Below, one piece after another: positions 48,542 through 56,000 of a stretch of DNA of 64,000 nt (position 1 is its first letter; every line of letters starts with the position of its first letter). Below the pieces are notes generated by a model that was not told the DNA's origin, ran no database searches, and was given only the letters and a program-made list of their open reading frames with translations. The DNA is taken from IMG/VR virus record IMGVR_UViG_3300028920_000054, positions 1-64,000 of that record; one strand, 5' to 3'. The position numbers were made by a program, and so were the translations under genes. The stretch comes from a virus.

Positions 48542-49011
48542 GAAACTATCCAATAGATACTAATGCTGCCGGATTTATGAAAACACTTCGGAAAATTGGA
48601 GAAGACATAAAGGCAGACGCAAAAAAGATGGTAAATGGCGTTGTTACAAGAACGCTTGATTCTGAAATTGCAGCATCACCGGTTGACAAAGGAAATTATA
48701 TCGCAAGTCACAGGGTTGCGGTTAATGCAGAACGGACAGACTTTTATAATGGCGACTTTGGTGGTGCAAGATATAGCGAAGCAAGGGCACAGGCAGGGGC
48801 GAATTATTCAAAGCAGGAGGCGGCTGATTTTGATTGGAATTTTGGTGATAGTTCTGTGTGGTTTTCTAACCATGTACCACACGCAAGTTACGTTGAGTAC
48901 GGAAGTCCTTCGTGGAAATATACCGGCCCGTACTTGATTTACGCTCAGGCCGAAGAAAGGGTTAAGAACATATATATCCCCGAAGAAGCTAAGAAAGTTG
49001 GCTGGGAATGA
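48538..49011 (+). CDS. Neck protein, HK97 gp10-like
   Basis: A 157-residue protein. A helical N-terminus (FMKTLRKIGEDIKADAKKMVNG), then ASPVDKGNYIASHRVAVNAE, WFSNHVPHASYVEYGSP and a final YAQAEERVKNIY. HVPYA..(V/I)E.G.....P.G is the hallmark of gp10-like head-tail proteins. It connects head and tail. Overlaps neighbours by four bases. Confidence 0.8.
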   Translation: MRNYPIDTNAAGFMKTLRKIGEDIKADAKKMVNGVVTRTLDSEIAASPVDKGNYIASHRVAVNAERTDFYNGDFGGARYSEARAQAGANYSKQEAADFDWNFGDSSVWFSNHVPHASYVEYGSPSWKYTGPYLIYAQAEERVKNIYIPEEAKKVGWE

Positions 49012-49409
49012 CGATTCAAGAAGTTTACAATGCGCTTGATGCCTATATAAATGTTTCGTGGACGACAACTTCCATTCAGGCAGAGAATTATGAATTTGAC
49101 ACCGAAACAACCACTCCATATATTCAACCGCTGTTTGTTCCTGATGTTGTGGCAGAAGGGGAGGTTGCTGGAAGCAATAGTGCCGGTGTAAGCATAAGAT
49201 ACGGAACGTACATGATTAACGTGTACAGACCAAAGAATGAAGGTCTTGCAACCATAATGGGGTATTTGAGTACATTAGAAGGATTGTTTTATTACAAAGA
49301 CATTAAGTGTGTAAATACTGAAAGGCCATATTCGAGAAGGATAGGAATAGAAGGAAATTTTGTTAGGTGGGTAGTTATAATACCATGGTTTGCATTTGTT
49401 AATGAATAG
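49008..49409 (+). CDS. Tail terminator / completion protein (DUF4128-like)
   Basis: A 133-residue protein: TIQEVYNALDAYINVSW (helix 1), YEFDTETTTPYIQPLFVPD, GTYMINVYRPKNEGLATIMGYLSTLEGLFY and WVVIIPWFAFVNE. The order of helix, beta-hairpin, central strand and final strand, with the gene position, fits tail completion/terminator proteins (gp17/DUF4128). It ends just before a glycosyltransferase gene. Confidence 0.7.
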   Translation: MTIQEVYNALDAYINVSWTTTSIQAENYEFDTETTTPYIQPLFVPDVVAEGEVAGSNSAGVSIRYGTYMINVYRPKNEGLATIMGYLSTLEGLFYYKDIKCVNTERPYSRRIGIEGNFVRWVVIIPWFAFVNE

Positions 49410-49422
49410 ACCGGGAGGGTTT

Positions 49423-50547
49423 ATGTTAAGTTTTTGTTTGATGGTTCGGGATGAAGAAGCCAATTTACCAAGATGCCTTGAAAGCATCAAAAACGTAGCA
49501 GATGAAATAATTGTAGTAGATACAGGTTCAACTGATAAGACGAAAGAAATTGCGTTAAGTTACGGAGCAAAGATTTATGACCATCCATGGGAAGATGATT
49601 TTTCGTTACATCGAAATCAGACCCTTGGATATGCAACCAAAAAGTTTGTGTTTGTAATAGATGCAGATGAAGAACTCTTTTTTAACGAAGATGTAGAAAA
49701 GTTCAAAAAGTTCCTTAAAAAATTGCCAGATCAGTATAGTACTATTCTTCTTTTGGTAAAGGATATGGCGGGTGGCAAGAATGTAATGCAGTTCAATTCC
49801 GCAAGGCTGTTCAGACGTGGAACGGTGCATTACGAAAACGCAGTCCACAACCAACCCATTGCGACGGGAAAGGGTGGAATATACGAAGGTTGTTATTTGA
49901 GGCATTATGGATATGACCTTACGCCGGAACAAAAAGAAATTAAAAAGCAGCGTATCCTAAAAATGCTTACACGCAGACTTGAAAAGGACCCAGAAGATTG
50001 GGATGCGTACTTTTATCTGTGCCAATGCTATGCCGTAAATGATGAAGTTGAAAAGTCAATTGAAGCGGGAGAGATTTATATTTCGCATAAAGAAGAAATT
50101 ACCATAAAAGACTCGATATTCTTTACCATGGTAAGACAGTATATGAAGATGAAAAATGAGACCAAGGCATCGGAATGGTTACACATGGGACTAGAAAGGA
50201 GACCAGACGATCTTGACCTGAACGTTGCCATGGTTGAATTTGGAGTATGGGCGCAGAATTCTTTTCTTATAGCAAAGGGAGCACAGCAGTACATTTTAAG
50301 TTATGAACAAATGAAGCAAAACCCGATGGCAAAAGGAAATAGGTTTGTGTTTTCGTTCAGCAATGAGGTTCTTGCATTTTGTCACTACTGGCTTGCGTTG
50401 GTAAGGTTAGAAGAAGGAAAACGGGTTCTTGATGGTCTTAAAAATTTACTTCCAATAGTATCGGAAGAATGCAGAGAAAAGACCACAAAAAACCTTGCAG
50501 AATTTTGGCAAAAGTTGGGAGGTATTTCAATTGAATTTACCTCGTAA
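49423..50547 (+). CDS. GT2 glycosyltransferase with TPR domain
   Basis: A 374-residue protein lodged between tail terminator and tail tube genes. Residues 1-190 are GT2: LSFCLMVRDEEANLPRCLESIKN, IIVVDTGSTDKTKEIA and FVIDADEEL (DxD). Residues about 195-370 contain TPR-like helical repeats (WDAYFYLCQCYAVNDEVEKSIEAG). ATG 49423 follows GGGAGG. GT2-TPR enzymes glycosylate proteins or grow glycans; here, tail or capsid proteins are attractive acceptors. Confidence 0.88.
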   Translation: MLSFCLMVRDEEANLPRCLESIKNVADEIIVVDTGSTDKTKEIALSYGAKIYDHPWEDDFSLHRNQTLGYATKKFVFVIDADEELFFNEDVEKFKKFLKKLPDQYSTILLLVKDMAGGKNVMQFNSARLFRRGTVHYENAVHNQPIATGKGGIYEGCYLRHYGYDLTPEQKEIKKQRILKMLTRRLEKDPEDWDAYFYLCQCYAVNDEVEKSIEAGEIYISHKEEITIKDSIFFTMVRQYMKMKNETKASEWLHMGLERRPDDLDLNVAMVEFGVWAQNSFLIAKGAQQYILSYEQMKQNPMAKGNRFVFSFSNEVLAFCHYWLALVRLEEGKRVLDGLKNLLPIVSEECREKTTKNLAEFWQKLGGISIEFTS

Positions 50548-50707
50548 CTGCTGCTATGTATGCGGAAAACTTTTGTTCATAGGGTTCGCAGAAAACATAG
50601 AAATAAAGTGTCGTCGATGTAAGACTTTGTGTAAGTTTACAAAAGACGACTGGAATAATTCACACGAGACCCGTGAGGCCCCAAAAGTAGGAGGTAAGGT
50701 AATATGA
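50531..50707 (+). CDS. Mu Com-like zinc finger protein
   Basis: A 58-residue protein starting TTG 50531 after GGGAGG. CCYVCGKLLFIGFAENIEIKC and the following RRCKTLCKF match the phage Mu Com zinc-finger pattern (C.CGKLL..G....EIKC.RC......). Com-family proteins bind mRNA and regulate translation. It overlaps the glycosyltransferase end and the tail-tube start, so it may set expression of either. Alternative: a simple zinc ribbon without RNA role. Confidence 0.7.
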   Translation: MNLPRNCCYVCGKLLFIGFAENIEIKCRRCKTLCKFTKDDWNNSHETREAPKVGGKVI

Positions 50708-52092
50708 GTTGTGGGAATATAGGATTAGCAAGAAAGCAACGGGTATTCGTGTGCATAGAAGATACTTGTGGGACGTTGAAGTTCCCTACACCTAGTACTG
50801 ACTTCATTTTGTCTGCCGGTAATGCTGCCATGAATCAGAAGCCTGCGTTTGTAGATTCTCTTGAACTGCGGGACACGCTTGACGTGTTGGCACAATTCCA
50901 GAGTGCTACAGGCCCTGCAACATGGACAATTCCGATGTACCTTAGAATGACAGGTACAGTTGGAACCACAGAATATCCACAGGGGGATGCATTATTTCAG
51001 TCACTTCAGGGAAGCAGGAAATCAGCAACGACTGCTTCTTTGGATGGTGGAGTGATCGCAGCCGGAACAACTATTGTTTTAAAAGCAATAGATAACGAAC
51101 AGTTACCTAAGGTTGGTGTCGTTACGATAGGAAGCGAGAAGATTTATTATGACACCCTTACTCAGGGACAGAGTAGCACAGCCGCAACACTGACTGGCTT
51201 GACGAGGGCATATAATTCAACGGTAGCCGCTGACGCAACCGATGATAGCCTTGTAACGCTGTCGAGTATTTTTTATCAGCAGGATACTTCTAGTCCATCG
51301 GTAAGTATATGGATAGAAGACGATCATTTGATTCGTGGGCTTTCAGGCGCAACTGTCAACAACTGTGCTGTTACCATCAACAATGAAGGTGCAGTTATGT
51401 TCACGTTCAGTGGTGAAGGAATGGAAATGGTATGGGCGGGAACAAGTGCCCTAGCTTCAGCTTCTGCCGCAAGCGCCACCACTATTTATGTTGACGATGG
51501 AGAAATATTCAAAGCTGGTGCTTATATTTGGAATGAAACTCAGGCTGACAATAACTCAGGTGCTGGATATGAAATAAGTGCCGTTACGGGAAACATACTT
51601 ACCCTTGGAACTGTTGGTGGGATAGATTCTGCTTGGGCTACAGACGATGTTGTAAAGGGATACCTTGGAACCGAAACAGCAATAGGTACTGCGGTTGAAA
51701 GTAGACTTAGTGACGTATATCTTGACGACGTTGCCACAAAGGTTCGTACCATGGACTTAACCGTTTCCGTTCCAAAAACCTACATTACAGATGAAATTGG
51801 AACCGATTATCCTGAAGCATATATGGAAGATCAGCGCTCTATTACTGGAAGTCTTGGTCTGTATTTACGAAAAGCCGATGTTCAGTATTTTTCTCAGGGT
51901 TTTGCTGGAACCACAAAGGAACTAGTAATTAATTTCGGTGATACGCAGGGCTACATAATGGACTTGGTTATGCCAAAAGCACAGATAGAAGTTCCTGAAA
52001 TAAGTCAGGACGGCGCTGCACAGGCAATGTCAATAAATTTCAAATCGCTCGGAAATTTTGGTGAGGACAGCTTGGATATAGTACTGAGATAA
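50704..52092 (+). CDS. Major tail tube protein
   Basis: A 462-residue protein. N-terminal SCGNIGLARKQRVFVCIEDTCG..KFPTPSTDFI, repeated beta strands (TWTIPMYLRMTG, AVTINNEGAVMFTFSGEGMEM, ITGSLGLYLRK) and a C-terminal MPKAQIEVPEISQDGAAQAMSINFKSLG. The last segment is a hallmark of long siphophage tail-tube proteins. A mid-section insert (about 110-190, 245-300) rich in T/A/G may be an Ig-like decoration. It directly precedes the tail chaperone. Confidence 0.8.
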   Translation: MSCGNIGLARKQRVFVCIEDTCGTLKFPTPSTDFILSAGNAAMNQKPAFVDSLELRDTLDVLAQFQSATGPATWTIPMYLRMTGTVGTTEYPQGDALFQSLQGSRKSATTASLDGGVIAAGTTIVLKAIDNEQLPKVGVVTIGSEKIYYDTLTQGQSSTAATLTGLTRAYNSTVAADATDDSLVTLSSIFYQQDTSSPSVSIWIEDDHLIRGLSGATVNNCAVTINNEGAVMFTFSGEGMEMVWAGTSALASASAASATTIYVDDGEIFKAGAYIWNETQADNNSGAGYEISAVTGNILTLGTVGGIDSAWATDDVVKGYLGTETAIGTAVESRLSDVYLDDVATKVRTMDLTVSVPKTYITDEIGTDYPEAYMEDQRSITGSLGLYLRKADVQYFSQGFAGTTKELVINFGDTQGYIMDLVMPKAQIEVPEISQDGAAQAMSINFKSLGNFGEDSLDIVLR

Positions 52093-52101
52093 TTGAATTA
52101 T

Positions 52102-52159
52102 GTGTGGGATAAACGCTTAGCGGCGGCAAGATGAATCCCGGCATCTTGCATTCCCACAC
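52102..52159 (+). terminator. Nested hairpin after the tail tube gene
   Basis: GTGTGGGA (52102-52109) pairs with TCCCACAC (52152-52159), enclosing GCAAGATG/CATCTTGC (52126-52149). CTTTATT follows. It is probably a partial terminator that lowers tail chaperone and tape measure expression relative to the tube. A 32-codon frame (ATG 52131 to TGA 52229) within 52131-52229 overlaps the chaperone start and may be a coupled leader. Confidence 0.6.
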
Positions 52160-52225
52160 CTTTATTAACCACTGGGGAAGCACCAATGCTCGTGAAGCAG
52201 TGATGCTCTATTTAAGGGGAATGCA

Positions 52226-52606
52226 ATGAAATTAAGGACAAAGAAAACTGTACAATGGATAACTTTTTTAAGAGACGGATTTGAAGCAAAGTTTCAAGTA
52301 TCACCGATGACCGAATCGGAAAACGCCGACTTGTTAAAGGCGTGTCGAAAGTGGATTTGGGAAAAGAATCAGAGGATAGAAGATACACCAGATTATCAGT
52401 CGTTCAAGGCACAGAAGATTAAAAAGACCATCCTTGATTGGGAAGGGGTAGAAAACGAAGACGGAACCCCGCTTCAGTGTACTGACGAAAACAAGATGGC
52501 CATTTATAAGGGCGACCCAGAAGTAATAAATTGGGTACTTGAACAGGCTGACAAGATTCTCGAATCCGGTTTAAAGGATGAAGAGGAAGCGAACGAAAAT
52601 TTATAA
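52226..52606 (+). CDS. Tail assembly chaperone, short product (gpG-like)
   Basis: A 126-residue protein upstream of the tape measure. It has TVQWITFLRDGFEAKFQVSPMTESE and an acidic helical C-terminus. It is the zero-frame product of a frameshifted pair. Helical/acidic chaperone G binds the tape measure and recruits tube subunits. The frame ends at TAA 52604-52606, after the slippery site at 52597-52603. Confidence 0.8.
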   Translation: MKLRTKKTVQWITFLRDGFEAKFQVSPMTESENADLLKACRKWIWEKNQRIEDTPDYQSFKAQKIKKTILDWEGVENEDGTPLQCTDENKMAIYKGDPEVINWVLEQADKILESGLKDEEEANENL

Positions 52607-52959
52607 AATGGGCTGAGTGGTACGGTGGCACTGCTAAAAAGAAGGGTGCCTCCTCAACACTCGATTGCAAGGAATGTAGGGAACTCTATGCTGCTTGGGA
52701 CGAAGAGCCACCTTGCGATGAATGCCCTAGACCAACTTATTTATTTCCAGACAATTACATTGCATGGAAATTTTGGAATTGGTTGCATAGATATGGACGT
52801 GAATCATCAATTAATGGACTTGCTCCAATTAAGATAGATTCAGCGTTAGATTTATGCAGGGCACGGGATACTACATGGGAAGATTTTGAAAAGATTCTTC
52901 TAATCGAAGACACTTTATACCCAAAACTTATTGAGCCACGAGAGGGTCATGAAAAATGA
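52226..52959 (+). CDS. Tail assembly chaperone, -1 frameshift fusion (gpGT-like)
   Basis: The -1 frame is open from 52582 to TGA 52959 and continues coherently from the slip: KFIKWAEWYGG, then TLDCKECRELYAAWDEEPPC, CPRPTYLFPDNYIAWKFWNWLHRYG and LAPIKIDSALDLC. It has no own ATG start. The join at the A AAT TTA heptamer (52597-52603) gives a fusion of about 244 residues. This is the G-T fusion made in fixed ratio to G in most long-tailed phages. CKEC/CDEC may bind zinc. Confidence 0.85.
52597..52603 (+). promoter_or_regulatory. -1 ribosomal frameshift slippery site
   Basis: A AAT TTA in the chaperone frame (AAT 52598-52600, TTA 52601-52603) is a canonical X XXY YYZ heptamer. It sits one codon before the zero-frame stop, and the -1 frame has a TGA at 52579-52581 that bounds the slip window from upstream. 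Confidence 0.85.
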
Positions 52960-52995
52960 AAAGCCGAGCAAACCTAAAAAGTAGCTTGGCTTTTT
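52959..52995 (+). terminator. Intrinsic terminator between chaperone and tape measure
   Basis: AAAAGCCGAGC (52959-52969) pairs with GCTTGGCTTTT (52984-52994), 11 pairs with one G.T, followed by another T. It overlaps the stop of the frameshift product. It should cut transcription into the tape measure gene, which is needed in few copies per virion. Confidence 0.8.
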
Positions 52996-53008
52996 GCGTG
53001 GAGATGCC

Positions 53009-56000
53009 ATGGCAGGCGTAAGATTCAGCATTGATACATCTGGAGTTTCTACCGGGGCAAACAAGGCAGTTAAAGAGTTTGAACGGATAGGTGCGGCTGC
53101 ACTAAAAACTGAAACCCAAATAAAGAAATTAGAGGCATCAATGGGAATCAGTGGGGCTAAGATGCAGGGAGCTGCCAAACAGACCGATGCCGCAACAAAG
53201 GCTACAAAAAACTATGGGAATGCAGCCAACCTTGCTGCCACTAGTCAAGCAAAACTGGCTAAAGCCACACAGTCTTCACACGATAAATTAGTAACGTTCG
53301 TAAGGTCTGTAGCTTCTACTGCTGCAACGTTAATGATCTTAGATAGAGTTTTAACAAAAGTTGCAGCGGATATGAAAATAGGAATGGACTTTGAGCAGGA
53401 AATGGCACGAGTAAGGGGTGTCATGCGAGCTTCTGTGTCTGAATTTAATGCACTATCAAAAGCCGCTAGATTGGCAGGAGAATCGACGGTGTGGACTGCA
53501 TCTGAAGCAGCAAACGCACTAAGATATCTTGCCATGGCTGGATTTTCAGCGAAAGAATCTCTTTTGTCTCTAAGTGGTGTCTTGAACTTAGCGCTTATCG
53601 GAGAACTTGACCTTGGAAGGGCAACTGATATAGCGTCCGACTCTTTGCGTGCTATGAACCTTGAAGCGGACCAGATGAACAGAGTTGTTGATGTGTTCAC
53701 CGGAACCATAACAAGGTCTAATACAAACATCGAAATGATGGGCGATGCAATGAAGTTTGCAGCACCACTTGGTGCTCAATTAGGGTATACAATAGAACAA
53801 CTTTCGGCAATGATAGGAACGCTATCACAGTCTGGAATCAAGGCTGGAATCGCTGGGCGTGGCTTGCAGATGGCATTCATAAAAACTTCCGATGCGGCAA
53901 AAAAGCTTGGACTGTCTGTGGATGCAAACTTGATAGATGTTATAAAGGCTTTGGCACAGCAAGAGGTTTCGGCAACAGAAATATCCAAGATGTTTGGAGC
54001 ACGTGCATTAAAAACAGTTTTAGTGCTTAAGAGCAACATATTCCAATATGAAAGATTTGCCAATACACTCAAGCACGTTGGTGGGGAAAGCCAAGCATAC
54101 ATCGACCAATTGGATACCATGGAAGTTGCACTTACAAAACTTAATTCCATGATCGCATCCATAAAGATAGACATTTATATGCACTATCTTACTTCACTTA
54201 AAAATGCCACCAAAGACCTTACAAAGTTTCTAGGCGACAACCGAAAGACAATAGAATTGTCAATAATAGCAAGCTTTAAACTTGCCAAAATATTGGGCGA
54301 AGGTGGTGTGCTTTTTATCGCATACAAACTTTTAACCAAAACCGTTGGGACATCTTCTGTTGCCTTAAGATGGTGGAATGCTTCTCTTGCTGGAACTATT
54401 GCCATATCAAAGTACGCAGTAAAAAGTCTTTTTACGCTAAAGGGAGCGTTTCAGGGACTGTTTGCTTTCTTGGTCGGATGGGAAATAGGAAAATATCTTC
54501 GAGAAAACTTCTTAGAAGCACGGATAGCTGGAGTTGTAGCTGTTGACTTGATAATGAAGGCATGGATAAACCTTAAGTATGCAGTGTTGATATCTTGGGA
54601 GCTAATAAGCCATACCGTTAAGTCGGTAGCAGATTCGATGGTTGGATTTTTCAACAGTGCGATAGAAAAAATAAAATCAGCATTTGGAACAATGCTTGGT
54701 TGGATAGCGGATAAGGTTTCTTATGTTACCTTTATGGGAGATGCTGCTAAGTCATTAAAAGATGTAGCGGATGGATTAAAGGAAATTTATACCATAGAGG
54801 GTCACACAAAAAGCATGATATTCGACGACTCTAGCGCTATGGATAAAAATCAAAAAAGCATTAGAGAAACCGTTGATGCAATAAAAAAACTTACAGACGA
54901 AAGAAAGGTGGCCCTTTCTGAACATCAGAAAATTATCAATGCTATGGTTGATGAAACGGCAAAAGTCGATGTGCTTCAAAAGGCTGAAGTTAAACTTATG
55001 GCAACAATAGAAGACCACACAAAAGACCTTTGGGCGTTTAGGACAGAGCTTGTAGAAACCACAAAAGATTTGCTTAAATACCGTGATGCACTTACCTTAG
55101 AACAAAAAGAAAAACTTTACGAAAAATATGCAAAAGAATATCAAGCGCTTTATTATGGAGAAAAAGAATACAAGTTAATGATGCTTGATGAAGAGGCGGA
55201 AGCTGTCAAGGAAATGCTCAGCAAACAAATTACTAGCAAAAAAGCCTTTGCATTGGTTTCTGCCCAAATAGACGAACTTATATCTAGCAAGAAAAGATTA
55301 TTAATTATAGCAGACCTAACCCAAGCGGCAAGTTTCTATAAAGACTTAATAGGTTTTGAAGACACATATCACGATACAATGATGAAACTTATTGATGAAG
55401 AACAAAAAAGGAAAGCCGAACTATATAAAGATGATGTTGCTGCTGCAAAATGGGCAGCACAGGAAAAAGGAAAACTTGAACAAGACTTATTTGAAAAGAA
55501 AACTAAATATATAGCTGAAGGATTCGGAGAACTTGCTTCTGCATTTTCTGATATTGCTGGGCTTTATGATGATGGCTCTTCCGCAGCAAGGAGATGGCAA
55601 GAAGCGTCTAAAGTAATGGAAATGGCACAGAAGGCCGTTGCTGTTGTTAATGCAGTTGCGGCCATAGCCAATCAGGGATTGGGCGATCCATATACTGCGT
55701 TTGCTAGAATTGCGGCAATGACAGCGGCAATGGCTTCTTTACTTTCAACAATTGGCGAATCGGTAGGTGGCGGCGGTGGGGGTGGTAGTTTGTCAGCATC
55801 TTCTCTTACTGCAAGCACCGTTCTTGGTGCTGAAGCTGGTACGGGTAGTGAATCAACCACAAAATCATGGGAACTTCTTGAAGATACCTACAATATGGAA
55901 TACAGAGAATTGTCTGGTATTTATAATGAAATGAAGGATTTAAACAAAAATATCAGCGGTCTTGTAAGTAGCATATTTAGGACTGGAAGCCTAGATAACT

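Noticed and set aside
48635-48937. Alternative frame overlapping the neck gene
   Set aside because: The gp10-like frame carries the conserved HVPHASYVEYG motif; the alternative is Arg/Leu-rich without pattern.
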